64,000 bases of DNA from Toxonevra muliebris (GCA_963691655.1 OY829329.1:60773408-60837407); one strand, 5' to 3'. Shown: positions 11,861 to 24,712, counted from the first letter of the stretch. Notes: generated from the letters alone by a model not told the origin. Program-made: numbers and translations.

Positions 11861-12933
11861 CTACTAAGCAGGGTCGTAGCCAGAAATTTTTTTCGGGGGG
11901 GCGTGGGGTTTTCATTCGAAGAAAATATTCATAAATAATTTTTATCAAACTGATTTTTAAATACAATAAATTAAATCAATGATACATTTGATGGACCCTA
12001 TAAAATTAAAATTTTAGGAAAAACTTTCCGATTTTTTTAATCTTAACCTCAAAAAAATGGCCAAAAGTGACAAAAAATTTCCAGAATAATCAAATTAAAT
12101 TTTTTCAAATAAATATTATTCACTGTGAATTCTAGTGTATTTTTTTTTATCGTGACGGACATAATTTCATTAACTCATTGACTTCCCACTTCTGATGATG
12201 TACCCAACCTCAAAAAAAAATTACCAAAAATAGTAGAGGCTCATTTTTTTCAAATGATCATCATTGGGAATTTGAGCCATTATCAATGATAAGGAACCCG
12301 GATGAGGTTGGCTTATATTCCCTATATTCGTGAAGTCACAGCATTGAAAGAGATCTTTCTAGTCGTGGTGCTCTGAGCAATAATGCGTTATAAAATTAAT
12401 TTTAAGATGGGTTTTGCTAATAAGAATGGAGTTTTTGCGAAAGAATTTTTCACGTTGAACACGAATCTGAGGTCAAAAACTTCCCATCACGTCACGTTTT
12501 AGGAAAAAAATAGGGTTCAAGCAAGTTTTATTTTACAAGGATCCGATAATTTTTTCTATTTTTATTAATTTTTAAACTTTTCAAACTGATTCAGGACGAA
12601 ACCTTAAATAAAAAACGATTACCCAGAAAAACTATGAATGCAGGAGTGCTCAGTATCACCTTCTCTTTTTGAATCCGTAGTCAAACCTCATGTCTAAGAA
12701 AACAAATCGGATTTGATCGCTTAGTGTGACTAAGATTTCAAATTTATTTTTTATATTAGACTTTTTAGAAAAAAAAAAACCGATGGAAGGGAAAAATATC
12801 GTTAAATAGATTTTATTTTGACCTTTTTTTTTCATCAATTGGCAATTAATCTAAAAATATAGAATAAAGTTTCCATATTTCGGAGGGGGTCAGAACCCCC
12901 AAAAGCCCCCCAAAATACGGCCTTGCTACTAAG
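11861..12933. mobile_element. hAT-A copy 2 (non-autonomous)
   Basis: The element at 11869-12925 is flanked by an exact 8-bp duplication, CTACTAAG (11861-11868, 12926-12933). Its ends are CAGGGTCGTA and CAAGGCCGTA (reverse complement). A G-run (GGGGGG) lies about 25 bp inside the left end and C-runs lie inside the right end, as in the other copies. It lacks the retroelement tail found in copy 1. No coding frame is recognisable. Confidence 0.93.
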
Positions 12934-13876
12934 TGATAGTATATATGATGTGACAAAAGTAAGTTTCAAAAACCTTAAATATTAACAATTTTAGTGAATT
13001 GGTTTTCAATAGTGAATATAAGATTTCTACACCGATCTAGACTAAGTTTATTTACCAATTGTCTTTATTTCTCGATACTGTGAGAAGTGTGCTCTAAAAC
13101 AGTCAACCTTAATCTGCTTTTGCATTACCATTTGATGACAAGTCAAGGCTTGGTGATGATCATTAAAAAAAAGCTTTCTTCATCATTATGAACACATTTC
13201 AATACACATTGCATCTACTATAAGATAATGTAAACATTACCTATTAAGCTTTTCTCGTCAGGAACTGGTACATCTTTTGAAGGAATAAAGACTAGATATA
13301 TCAGTGTTGAACTTGATTTCCAGTGATACAATTTTGATTATGCTTTCCTTACACAAATATTTTAAGACCAGAGTATTAAACTTATGATGTTAATAACATT
13401 GATTTCAGACACAAAGCAACATTTTTGGAAAGAAAATATATTTACGTTGGCATTTATGCTAAAGAAAAATTAATAAGGGGCTTCATTAAAATGTGCAAAG
13501 CCTTGTAAACTTGTCAAAATTTATATGAAATTTGACAGTGTGTTTCAAAAGAAGTCAATATCTTACAAAGTTTGATGTCACATCTTAAAAATTCAATTAG
13601 ATATTGAATTCAGGGAGCAACGACATGTAGATTTTGTAGTTTTTCTCTGATGACAATTTTTCCCGGAAAATTATGATTTTTTCTTACAATTTTGACGATT
13701 TTTTCTTACAATTTTGACGATTTTTGAAGTGAAGTTTTTGAGAGAGAGACAGAGAAAGGGAGAGCGAGCCGATACATGGACACAATAACAACAACCAGTT
13801 GTTACCAGACAAATTCTCTGATATTTGAAAAAATGAACACCATTAAATTTTAGCTTTCTAACTTTTTTCGTAGATC
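12934..13876. other. AT-rich DNA with GACGATTTTT repeats
   Basis: Most of this stretch is featureless. At 13670-13730 a tandem unit of about 25 bp (TTTTTTCTTACAATTTTGACG) is repeated two to three times, using the same GACGATTTT word as the hAT-B left ends. A GA-rich patch follows at 13740-13770. Confidence 0.5.
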
Positions 13877-14386
13877 ATCTTTAGCGACGAATGCCGTCTT
13901 GAGGCCATGAATGAGATCGCAAGTTATGTACGGAGAAAGTTGGGGTCACTATATCTTTTCTAGAACTAAACATCCACCTGCAGTAATGGTTTGGTGCTGC
14001 ATTTTCAGCAAAGGACCTAGCCCTATGCAGTACGTTGAGAGTACCCAGCGCTCTGTACAGTACATTAATGTTCTAGAAAATGTTTTGTTACCACATCTAG
14101 ACAACCTGCAGCTTCTGCCAGAAGAATACACCTTTATGTAAAGCGGTATACCTTTTCACACCTCCAGGGCCAGTATGAACTGTTTAAATTCATAAAATTC
14201 AGAGCTGTTTCCGTGTCTTGGCAATTCTACGGACCTTAACCAGGAAGAAAATTGTTGGGCTTACCTATCAACGTAGAAACATCAGAGTTGCAAAAAGATA
14301 ACTTTACGGACATGTGGGAAAATGATACGAACTTAAGAGCAATGATAGAAAATTGTATTTGCAACATGCCTGATGAAAAATTATAG
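13877..14386 (+). pseudogene. Tc1-like transposase relic (DDE_3 / DD34E type)
   Basis: IFSDECRLEAMNE at 13877 holds the first catalytic aspartate (the FSDE motif). After one frameshift near 13905 the frame reads VWCCIFSKGPSPMQYVE, then YINVLENVLLPHL. This matches Tc1's VWG-x-FS-x-G-x-GPL and Y-x-x-IL-x-x-x-LLP. A stop at 14139 followed by SGIPFHTS sits where Q-D-x-APCH, the second aspartate, should be, so that residue is lost. The same frame resumes with GNSTDLNQEENCWAYLS at 14220-14264, equal to the family's SPDLNPIENLWG block with the third acidic residue. It ends ENCICNMPDEKL. The copy lacks its N-terminal HTH half and terminal repeats, so it is inactive. Confidence 0.9.
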
Positions 14387-14538
14387 TCCAGTTTTGTTAA
14401 TTTAGACACAATACTTTTGTTTTTATTACTACTCAAAGTTAAAATAGTGCATTTTTTTTCATCGATCGTAATTCGCTGGACAGATACTGTAAAAATTGAG
14501 AGCCTGATATAAGCTAAATAAGCCATAGATGTACATAC

Positions 14539-14626
14539 ACATATCGTCACCTGAGAATTGATTTGGCGTATAGGCATAGGAATACTTATACACATACGCC
14601 AAATCAATTCTCTGGCGACGATATGT
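14539..14626. repeat. 88-bp near-perfect hairpin
   Basis: Arms 14539-14571 and 14594-14626 are complementary at 31 of 33 positions, with a 22-base loop. The arm core is GAATTGATTTGGCGTAT. It has the size of a small RNA precursor but could equally be a minimal MITE or the collapsed ends of an element. I saw no target duplication. Confidence 0.75.
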
Positions 14627-16717
14627 AGACGCTACATCTTTTTTGCATGCGGTATATTTTGGTTTTTTCAAAGTATATAATGAAATTAACTCAAAAATAA
14701 GGTAAGAGAACTGGTGATGTCGTATGCATAGCGTAAAATTAAAATATACTGCTGTTCAGTTCAAAATCTCCATTACGATTACCGCTTCTTCACTATCATT
14801 CAATTTACAATATTGCCAGATTATTTTTGCTACTGCCATGTGGCCAGACTTATGCTATTTACTCAAACTGATAATACCTAACAAGAATTATACCAATGCG
14901 CACAAAAGCTTAAAAAATCGCTAAATAAGTGATATGTTTTTTATACCACTAAACCGGAAATAGTTAAACCAATTTTATAGATTAATATTATTTGTGAGAC
15001 TTTTGCCATACTGTGCAATTAGGAATTTCTTGTACTACATAAAGAAAATATACTTTTAAGATTTTTTAAAAAAACTTAAAGCTCTTTTTACTTGTTATAT
15101 TGCAAGACACTTGTGCTATATTGAAAATATTTCTAAAAAAAAAAAAAAAATTGTTGCTCCCTTTTTGTTGCAGTATTATTTCTTGTGGGCTAGCACTTAT
15201 TTCATTATCCTTACTCAACCTTTATTTACAAAACAGCAGAAGAAAAAAAAAAAACTAATTGAAAAATTCCTTTTAAATTAATTAATTTTGAAATCCATCA
15301 CAATCAAAAAATATGTAGGGTATAAAAAGGAGGCAAACAAAAAAAGGGGCAGTAAAGAAAAGCGCAAAAAAAAGGTTTTTTGCGCATTCACTTAAATTGA
15401 GTTATAAAAATGAAGGCTCAAATAACAAAAACAGAAAAACATTGCCTCAACCGGAAAGTCAAAACCACTTTATACTATAGGAGAGAAATGAATAGCAAAA
15501 AAAAAAAAAACAAAAATGTAACGAAAAAGCAGGAAAAAGTTGGAAATTGTGGACAAATAGCCAAGCTGTCTGTACAAACGTTTCTACATTTTTTTTGTGT
15601 ACGTACGCTTCTATTTCCTTTTTCTTTTATTTTTGCCAGCTTTAATAACGACAACGATGCGCGCTGGCATAGTAATTTTTATATACCTACTTCAAGTTAG
15701 TATAAAGCACATTTTTAGGCTTTTTAAAATACCAAAAAAATAAAATAATAAATACTTGCATGAAAAAAAAAAAAAAAAAACAAACTGAAACAAACCATGA
15801 AATAGAAGAGAAACCATAGAAAACCATGGACGGTTATGTTAAAAGAAATTGTGATGGTAGTAGTTAGTTGTAAAAATTTTTATATGGCCTCTAAGTTTCT
15901 TCTTTTTTTTTTGTTTGCTTCCGTTGTAATACTAAAAAAAAAATTAAATTCAAAAAAAAAAAATGTGGCAAAGCAGCAAGGAAAGAGGAAGTTACAAAAG
16001 CTAGAAATGTTTGGCAAGTAAGTGAAAATATTTAAGGCTTTACGCTTTTGTGGTGATGGCTTAGAGCATGTATACCAAGCACACATCATCATATTTTCAG
16101 CTTGCTTTAGTTTTTTTTTCTTTAATTTTTTTGTTTTTTCCATTTTGGTTTTTTGTTTTTTCTCTCTCTTTCTCTTCCTGTGTGTATACAAAAATAATAG
16201 AGCGTAAACAACAACAAAAAAGAGAAGAAAAATCTTTGGCTTTTGTGTGAAGAGACCAAGTTTATGAGAAATTTAAAACCTACCAACAATTGCGTGGGTA
16301 TGTTGAGTGTGTGTGAGAGTACGAATCATACGACAAATTTTAAAGCCCGTTCACTTTGCTGCTCTTCTCTTAGCAGCAGATTGGATGCAGTTTGTGATCG
16401 TCTTATACAAGTGTGTATGAAATCAAATGAAGGGTCTGCGGTCAAAATCTGATATAGGTACAACAATTACAAGAATTTTACAGGAGAGCAAAAAAACGTT
16501 CACATTCCCCAATTTTGGAATGCGATAATTGTTTAAAAAAAAAAGTATCAACATTTTTAAAATCTGAAAGCGGCAAAATGTCGGCGTGATATCAGAGAAC
16601 CAAAAAGAAAAACCTATTTGGGAAAGAGTGTTGGATATCACTTCTTGAAAATACAATAACTTCACAACTCACACTTCTTATTAAAAAAAAACGGAAAGTG
16701 ACTAGAGAACGAATCAC
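14627..16717. other. AT-rich non-coding DNA with A-runs
   Basis: Homopolymer A-runs occur at about 15135-15150, 15245-15255, 15500-15510, 15763-15780 and 15940-15962. I see no domain-bearing frame and no transposon end. Confidence 0.55.
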
Positions 16718-17013
16718 TTGACACGTTCGCGGACGTGAATGCTATAACATTCATTTTCATGGTGCCCCAATATGACGTGAATGCTATAGCATTCAAATCC
16801 AGAATACAGAATATTTCGACATTCAATTCTATATAGCATCCACATAAGCCACAACTGAACTGATCTATTTATATAATTAGTAAAATGTGATATTGTTAGA
16901 ACTTGGAAAAAGCGTGTAGAATCAAAATTTAAATATTACGATTACTTTAAGAGAGCCGCCATTCGCCGCTTTTTTCACCTAGATACAATTTTGAGAGTCC
17001 GCGAACGTGTTAA
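16718..17013. mobile_element. 288-bp MITE, CACGTTCGCGGAC ends
   Basis: The inverted repeat CACGTTCGCGGAC at 16722-16734 is matched perfectly at 16997-17009. The flanks are TTGA (16718-16721) and TTAA (17010-17013), consistent with a TTAA target with one mutation. The interior has a direct repeat, GACGTGAATGCTATA, at 16732 and 16774. The TTAA site suggests a piggyBac-type origin, but the termini do not start with CCC, so the family is open. Confidence 0.7.
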
Positions 17014-17737
17014 ACGCTTTCATAGATGCGCTTCAATATGTATTTTGAGGCGAAAGTCACCACCTTTGCGTAGCAATTTCGAACTTATGTATGCATGTAT
17101 GTATTTTCCTCCAGTCGTTTTCTTTTCGTTATTGTATTTGTGGTTTAGTTTAAATGTGCGCATACATTTTTTAAAAGGATTTGGTTTGATGGGCAGTAGA
17201 AGCAATGAAGAAGCTAAATTTATTTACTGAAATTGTAAGAATTTTTTTTAATGGCCTCAGTTGACATGCTATTATTTTATATTTTTATTTTTTCGGCTTA
17301 AGATTTTGACTTGTTGTGCTTACCCCTGCCTGTTTTCTTCATCTAGAAAATGCTTATAATTGACTATATGATTTTTGTTTTTTAAATTTCCAACTTAACT
17401 TTGAGCATGTATTACATAAAATCGGTTGAGTTTAGTATTATGCCCTAAATTGAGAAACTACATAGAGAAAATATGAAATTTTTCCCACTGGCTGCAATAC
17501 AACACAATATCTTTGACAATGAAAATCATTGCAATTGTGTGAGAGCGTTTATCATTGCCAGTCGCTGATTTGCACCAAACCGTAATTGCGTTGCGTATAA
17601 TGGGAGAACAGTTTAAAAGTAAACAACAAAAATTAAAAAAAAAACAAATATTTCAAATTGAAATAAGCACATTTTTGTTTTAATGCTTGTATTAAGATTT
17701 ATCTAGAAAAAAGCTAAAATAAATTAAAAGATAAATA
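17014..17737. other. AT-rich non-coding DNA
   Basis: Nothing recognisable is present. The left flank contains the words ATGTATGCATGTATGTA, typical of fly intergenic DNA. Confidence 0.5.
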
Positions 17738-19160
17738 TCAGGCTCACTATCGACCGAAACCCAGACCTAGATCAAAACTAGTGCAAACATTTTATCAAAT
17801 ATAGGTTAAAAATTAAAAGATAACTGGAACAAAACATAGACCAAAATTCAAACTAAAATCGGATAGAAATTTCGACCAAATTTCAAATTAAAATTTAAAT
17901 ACTTTTTTCAGATCGAAGTTCAAACCAAGAAAAAAACTAAATTCAAAACAAAAATCTAGATCAAAATGAGACCGAATTCAGATCTAAATCTTGATTATAA
18001 CTTTTCTGATGGATTTATATTGTTAAATGGTCTATTTTGAGAAATCAATTTTAAGTAAATTTTAATTTCCTTCAAGAAAACATTTTGATGAAACAATTTG
18101 ATACATCTCTATTTTTTCAGTCATTTTTGGTCGAAACCGGAAAAAAATTAAAACAAGATAACAGTTGATTTGGATAGCACTTTAAACGAATTTTTAAAAT
18201 ATGGGATATATACATATCAATAGCATCGATATCACTATTAATATCAGCCTCACCACCACGTTTACAATCTCACAACTCCACAACCAATCACTTCATTTTT
18301 ATAAAAATTTAAATACGTTCTTTAAGCCTATTATACATTACTTAAAATGTAAATTTATCTTAATTTGACCAAAAAGCCAATACATTTTAAATTTCAACGA
18401 GATCCGTACACGCTTTTGGGTGCCGGGCAACAACCAGTAAAAAGAAAAACAATGTTCAAACCACGAATCGGAATCAGATATCAAATTCAGGTCAAAACTT
18501 TGACTAAAAATCCAAAATTCAGACCGAATCAAAACCAAAATCAGTTTTAAAATTAGTTTCAAAATTCAAAAAAAAAATTAGACCACAACTCAGACCATTA
18601 GTTAGACAAAACTTTAGGCCAAAAAGACACCAAATACCGAACGAAAGCAACCCAAAATTCAGACCAAAAACTAGTGGGAATATTTACTAAATATTTAGAT
18701 CAAAAAATTTTAACTTAAATTAAACAAAAATTGGACCAAAACTCCAAACGAACTCAGACCAAATTTTAATACAAAATTCAGACCGAAATTCAGACCAAAA
18801 AAGTATTAATATCAAGCCAATTCAGACGAAAATATTAACCACAACTCAAACTAAGAGTTAGATTAAAACTGAGACTAAAACGACGCCAAATACAAATTAA
18901 AAGCAAACCAAAATTTAGACCAGAAATCAGATAAAATGCTGGTCTGAAAACACTGGAAAGCAAATCAAAATTTAGACCAAACATGGATTAAAACTCAAAC
19001 CAAATTCAGATTAAAATTCAAACTAAAATAAAACAAAATTTTCACTTACAATTAAACCAGAATTCAGATCAAAAAGGTGGAAAAACGGGAAAAGTTAAAC
19101 CAATATCAGACTAAAATTCAGTATAAAATTCAATCCAAAAACTAGACAAAGACTATTAAG
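17738..19160. repeat. Decayed tandem array, CAGACCAAAAWT-type unit
   Basis: Two blocks (about 17738-17998 and 18365-19160) consist of loosely repeated words such as AAAATTCAGACCAAAA, AACTCAGACC and AAACTAAAATTCAG. The apparent period is about 12-15 bp. Copies have diverged, but the register GACCAAAA is obvious throughout. The intervening 18000-18364 lacks the unit and may be an insertion, although I found no flanking duplication. Open frames here simply follow the repeat. Confidence 0.8.
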
Positions 19161-20742
19161 CTTTCTAAAAGTAAAAAATTTATATAAATATCCTACCCCA
19201 TTTTAATATTTATATTGAATTATTATTATTAAAATAAAATATAATATAAAAAAATATTTTAAATCCTAAAGTTTTTCGTTTGTGGGATATTCAGCCCCTA
19301 TAGCTCCCCTCTAGATACACAACTGGAAGAAAGTAGTTGGTATAAAAACATTCGCTTGTATTGTATCCAATTTAATTTATCACAGAGAACAGATATAAAC
19401 CAGACGAGTGAGATTATTTTGCCATTGTATTTATCACTTGAGTTAAAAACCTTCCATATTCTTTTTTCTCACCTGCTCTTTCTTTCACATAAAACTAATA
19501 CTTACTTTACTCTTTAAACACCATGAAAGCAACCTTCTTGCTATTACAACTCTCTGAATAATCGAGAGATAGGCGTTAAGCAATAACTTTAAACGGCATT
19601 GGTCTTCTAATTTTTCTGTTTCTCCACTCCCTTCGCTCTTTTGGGTATTTTTGTCGCTTGCGAAATTTAAAATGAAGTCGTGCTATGTACTTTTTGCTAT
19701 TGGGCTTAATTTTGTACATAAAATTAACTCATGCAATCTGTGAATATATCAATTGAATGTTAAAATATATATATCAATACTTGTATATGTAGTATGATAA
19801 ATCCACAAAAAAAATCATATTTGAAGAAGAAGATTTTAACCTTAAAAAATGCGGATTCACTGCATAAGTCATCAATAGTACACAAAATAGGTAAATCAGC
19901 CTTAATGCTATGCACAGATACCAACGACCTTAAAAAAATGTCGTTAAAACATTGAAAAGGAAGCGAAAATTGGGGGAAAAAAATGCTGACATATTTTATT
20001 ACTATTACTTTTGAAGTATACTAAATGAAAGCAAGCTTTGACACTCTTACAAAAATTGTTCTTTTTTTATCAAATTGAGGCCACATACAAATCAGCAATT
20101 CAAATTATGCCAGCATACAATGAATGTATCAAATATCAAATAACAAAAAAAATATTGCTTGCAACAAGAATGAGAGCAGCAACAAACCATCACAAAATCT
20201 TAAAAGCCTGTATTCGTTTACTCCACATACTTCCTTATTCATTTTCTTCCTCTGTTCTCACTTACTCTGTGCACCCATTCTGTTCTTAGTGACATTGTCA
20301 TGACAATGCGGAAAAGTAAAAAAACCCATGCATAAAATTTGCTTACTTCACAACATCTTAATATGGCATATGGGAGTATGTATAAAGTTTTTCTTTTCTT
20401 ATGTTTTTTTGTGTTGCTCTTTGTTTTTTTTTTATGGCTCAATTGAGGCTTACAACGTTTTTGTCTTTTTTTTTCTTTTATTGTTAGTTGCTTGTGACAA
20501 TTTAATAGTATGTCAAAATTTATCAGAAAAATATGATGCAATAATAAAAAAATTTAAATACTTCAGTTATTTAAATATAGAACTAAAACTGAACATAAGA
20601 TTTCTGAACACTTTTCTAACTATTTTTGAAGTATAAACGCTTAATTAGAAAGAGAGTTATTTTATTATTGGGCTCAAAAAATGTTTAATCAATCAACTGA
20701 GAGTGTGAATATAGCCGAAGTTAAGAGCGATTATTGATAAAT
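19161..20742. other. AT-rich non-coding DNA
   Basis: No gene or transposon end is recognised. T-rich stretches near 20390-20480 generate spurious hydrophobic open frames. Confidence 0.55.
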
Positions 20743-20990
20743 GATGGCGGTAGCCTAGAGTTTAGTGTGCTGGACTTTTACGCAGGGTGCTCGGATTCAA
20801 TGCTACGCACAGTAAAAAATCTAAATTAAAATTATAAAATATACGGCACCACCTCATGACTGACAATGGTAAAACTGCGAGAGTAAAAATATGCGTTAAA
20901 AAATCTACTCGCTTCGCCGCTTGGATATGAAAGTCCCTTTCGTTTGAGTAAAAATATAACTCAAACAATATGAACGAATGAATGAATGAA
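20743..20990 (+). mobile_element. tRNA-derived SINE-like element
   Basis: The head GGCGGTAGCCTAGAGTTTAG (20747-20766) has the layout of a tRNA A-box region. GGATTCAATGC at 20793-20803 resembles a degenerate B box (GGTTCGANTCC), about 40 bp downstream. The unit then has a unique body and ends in GAACGAATGAATGAATGAA, a simple-repeat tail expected of a retroposed SINE. The promoter boxes are mutated. The 3' tail differs from that of the SINE at 31811-32117, so the two belong to different families. Confidence 0.6.
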
Positions 20991-21230
20991 GCTCATTCTA
21001 AGCCCCTTATTGACTATTATGCAATCAAGGAAGTTAAATTATTGGATTATGTAAAGAAAGAGAAGAGGATAGAGATAAGCTGGGTGAGAGACTGGAACGT
21101 TACATTGGCTGGCATTTTTTGCTTATTTTACCTCATATCTGCCTTAAAACTCATGAAATCTTTTTTTTTTATATGTATAAGAAAATAGCCTCAAGCCCTA
21201 CATTTATTATTCATATATCTTATCTCGATC

Positions 21231-22716
21231 TCTTGGGTAGTAACCTTAGATAGTAAACTAACTTGGAATGACCTTGTTAAGGACAAGATCCAGAAGGCTA
21301 AGATGGTTTTGTTTCAGTGCAGACGAGTTTGTGGTCTCAAATGGGGTATATCCTCTGAGGCCTCAAAATGGGTCTACACTTTGATGGTTAGACCTATCAT
21401 CACGTATGCCTCGGTGATCTGGTGGCCGAAAGTAAACCATTAAAAGTATGCTGGATAGAGTCCAACGGTTGGCGTGTATTGGTATAACTGGTGCCATGCG
21501 CACCACACCAACGAGCGCGATGGAGGTCCTGATAGGCTTGCTGCCACTAGATTTAGCAATAAAAAAAAATGGTAGCCACTACAGCTCTTAAGATGTTGAG
21601 GAATGCCACATGGCATAACTCGACGGCCCTGCATGCACAAATGCGAATCCTGGATATCTTATACAAAGATATTAGGGAGACGCGTATGCCTATGGACGGC
21701 ATGAAAAAAGTCAAAATAATTGAGAATCGTTATAAGACTCGGATGGCGGATGGAGCCGTCAACGTGGAAGTTGAGGATAACGATATCAGCATTTTCACTG
21801 ATGGTTCTCTGCTGGAAGGTAAAGCTGGGGCAGGTATTTTCTCAGATGAGTTAAATTTGTCCTGTGTTCTACGGTTGGGAAAATATGTGTCCGTCTATCA
21901 GGCAGAGATGCTGGGTTTAGTGGATGCACTGGACCACCTTTTTGAGAATCAGGCCAATAGCAAGAGAATAGTTATTGCCCTTGACAATCAGTTGGTGATT
22001 GCGTGCATGCAACGGACAGATATAACCTCTAGGTTGGCCTTGGAATGTGTCCAAAAACTCAACGAGTGCGTACTTTGATGTGGGTGAGGGGACATTCAGG
22101 CATAGAGCAAAATGAAACTGCTGATCTTTTGGCTAAAAAAAAGTTCAGCAGCCGAATTTCGTGGACCAGAACCATGCATCGCCATTGGTGATGGATTGGT
22201 GGAAGGCATGATAAGACAGTGGATTAAATCTGAACATTGTAAAAGATGGAAAGATGCCACTGACTGCAGGCAAGCAAAGACGGCCGTGAAGTGGTCGTGC
22301 ACTTCAGCCAAAGTCATCGGACTAAGCCAAATTCATTGAACTAAACCGGAAGGCTTTGAGCTGGCTAACAGCGCTGACTACAGGTCACGGTCCCTTCAGG
22401 TATCACCTCAAGAAGATAAAACAGGTTGAGGATGATACTTGTAGGTTGTGTCTGGAGGAGCTGGAAACTGCGGTGCACTTACTGTGCCAATGCCCAGCGT
22501 TGGAGAGCAGAAGGTTGGCAATCCTGGGTCATCGATACGTTGATGAATCTGAGATTGGCCACCTGGCCTATAAGGATATGCTCGCGTTGACGCAGGATGG
22601 CGATACTCGGAGCATGCTCGTTTACGAGTAGAGGCATCAGGCGGTAAGGGACGAAAAAGGACCCACCTGGGTCTGATTCGGTTAATCCCTGAACTAATAA
22701 TAATAAATAAAATACC
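21231..22716 (+). pseudogene. 3' half of an RNase H-bearing non-LTR retrotransposon (I/LOA-like)
   Basis: The bases from about 21243 encode VTLDSKLTWNDLVKDKI and then RPIITYASVIWWP. This is the end of a LINE reverse transcriptase (LGV-x-LD-x-L-W ... YAS-x-VWWP). After a frameshift come QRLACIGITGAMRTTPTSAM and IGLLPLDLAIK. An RNase H domain follows at about 21780-22130: FTDGS, GKAGAGIF, YQAEMLG, ALDNQL, and after another frameshift WVRGHSGIEQNETADLLAK. The C-terminus at 22356-22631 carries a zinc knuckle, CRLCLEELETAVHLLCQCP. The 3' end is AATAATAATAAATAAA near 22697-22716, like the TAA-repeat tail of I-type elements. At least three frameshifts or stops and a missing 5' part make it dead. Clade assignment rests on the RNase H domain and tail only. 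Confidence 0.9.
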
Positions 22717-23340
22717 TCGATCTCTAATAATTTCGGAAAAACGGCCGTGTGAAAACGGACTGAAAAGTTACGCGTTTTCGTTCGTATCAAGAATATTCAT
22801 CAAGACTCTGAACATTATTTAAAGTTTGTGTGAAATCTTAAAATTTGCAGTACGAAATTATTTTAAAGCAAAATTTTTATTGCTGTTTTTTTTTCGACAT
22901 GTCTTCAAACAATACAAATTTTAAAAACCGTCAGCTTATCAAAATAAGAAAGCAACCGACAAAAGCACAAACAAAATTTCGACTTGGTCAAAATGTATAT
23001 AGCGTGTTGCAGCAGCATTCAAACCAAAACAAGAAAACCAAAAAAAAAAAACGCAGCACATCAAAAACTTAAATGCTGAAAGCGTTTGTTGTATGTTGTT
23101 GTTGTTGTAGTGTTGCACACCAAAAAGCACAGCAACAACTGCAGCAAAGAAATAAAAGCAATAATACCAGCGGAAAAGAACAGTCCAGACATCGTGACGA
23201 CAACTTCAGCGACGGCAAAAACGGAAAGAAACAACAAAAAATTAAAAAGAAAAACGGAAACGGAAGTAACGAACGTGCAGCAAAGTATTTACGAGAAATG
23301 AAGCAGATCCTTTTCTTTGCCTTAAGCTAAGAGCATGCGA
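22717..23340. other. CAA/CAG-rich stretch, no confirmed gene
   Basis: This stretch is less AT-biased than its surroundings. It has ACGGCCGTGTGAAAACGGAC near 22741, then CAGCAGCATTCAAACC, CAGCAACAACTGCAGC and GACGGCAAAAACGG. Similar composition is common in fly untranslated exons. I see no splice pair or domain that would prove an exon, and the open frames are lysine/asparagine-rich and unconvincing. Confidence 0.3.
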
Positions 23341-24712
23341 AATACGAGTGCAATACTATATTATTACTCTTATTATTATTACTGCACCATAGGGCACCAA
23401 GCCCTTTTTACCCTTCTTCCTGTTGTTATTGTTGCTGTTGTGATAGTGTCTGGTTTTTTTTTTAAGTTGCTGATACTGCTATTGCAAGTGAACCTAAAAA
23501 CTATTTAGAAACAAAGAAAATTTACAACGAAGAGTTTTCATTGCCGTCGCAAATACAAAAAAAAAAAAAAAAAAAAAAAAAATGATGAGAGGAAATGCAA
23601 AAAAGAGTAAAGGAGAGGTACGACTGAGCGACAGAATGGGGAGCGGAGATCTTAGCAGTTTCAACACTGTTGCCACTTTGACTAGAAAAAAAAAAACAAA
23701 TCATATGAGGAAAATAGTTGAAAGTTGAAGCAGCACTGAGAAATGAAGAGAGAGAGAGAGAGAGAGCATGAGCTTAGCCCTGAAAACATTGTTGCCATGT
23801 AAGCTTGAATAATTTTAGTATGTACAAAATGCAATTACGTTGTGCTTTCGCTAGTCCCCTCTCTCAATCTCTCACTCTTTCAATTTCTATGTATCTAATA
23901 AGCAGTGCCAAGCTAAAATTGCCGACAATATATACGGACGCAGATATATACAGACGCGATATATACAGACACAATAAAACAAAATGCTCTAACTGCGTTT
24001 TAATAATGCAAGAACGAAGAAAAGATTACCTACCAACAACAATAGCAACAAATAACAAAAGGTGTGTATGTAGTATGTAGTAGCAGTAACAGAAGAGTAA
24101 ACAAAAGCCGAGGCAATTGCCTGAAGGAAATGGCGTTTTTTTTTTTATTCAGTTTTTAGTTTTCCTCTTTTGTTGTGCAGTAAAGTAGCAATCTGAAGAG
24201 CTGTTATTATTAAAGAAAAAGAAAAGACAACATTTGCAGCAGATTAATATTAAATGCTGGTACCTATGTATCTACCTACATTCACAGATATAAGAAACTT
24301 TTAATTAAATTCACTTCTTGCTTTTTAAAACGAATCATTTAAGCTAATATTTTTATTAAAACTTTAGCTCAAATTTTATTTCCTTTGCTTCTTCTACGTT
24401 GTTGTTTGAAGTACGTGCTTGAAAATTTATTTGTTTTTATTTTTTATGTATGTGCATGAAATTTTTTACGACAACACGCCTTCTTTTTTATTTTTATGCT
24501 AGCTAAAAACCTTAATTGAGCTTTAAAAGTCACATATATAAGCACATATGAATATGCACATATATATATATATATATACCCAGCGAGCAACGAGATAAGA
24601 AACATAATGCATGTTGATGCTTATCTTTAGAAGCGTAGGGTGCATCTTTTACGGCATTTAGTTACAAAGAGCGTAACATGATTCTCAACGAAGCAAAAAA
24701 ATATAAGTAGTG
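23341..24712. other. Non-coding DNA with simple repeats
   Basis: Contents are an A-run of about 24 bases at 23558-23582, (AG)n at 23747-23766 and (TA)n at 24560-24578. No gene is recognised. Confidence 0.6.
23747..23766. repeat. (AG)n microsatellite
   Basis: An uninterrupted AG dinucleotide run. Confidence 0.9.

Noticed and set aside
13790..13830. CAGTTGTTACCAGA, resembling a hAT-B left end
   Set aside because: It is followed by neither GACGATTT words nor a matching right end. It may be chance or a tiny fragment.
15310..15330. TATAAAAAGG resembling a core promoter
   Set aside because: Such words are expected by chance in AT-rich DNA, and no transcript structure follows.
23660..23685. TGTTGCCACTTTGAC, resembling hAT/MITE termini
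   Set aside because: No inverted partner or duplication. The same word at 29388 is also solitary.
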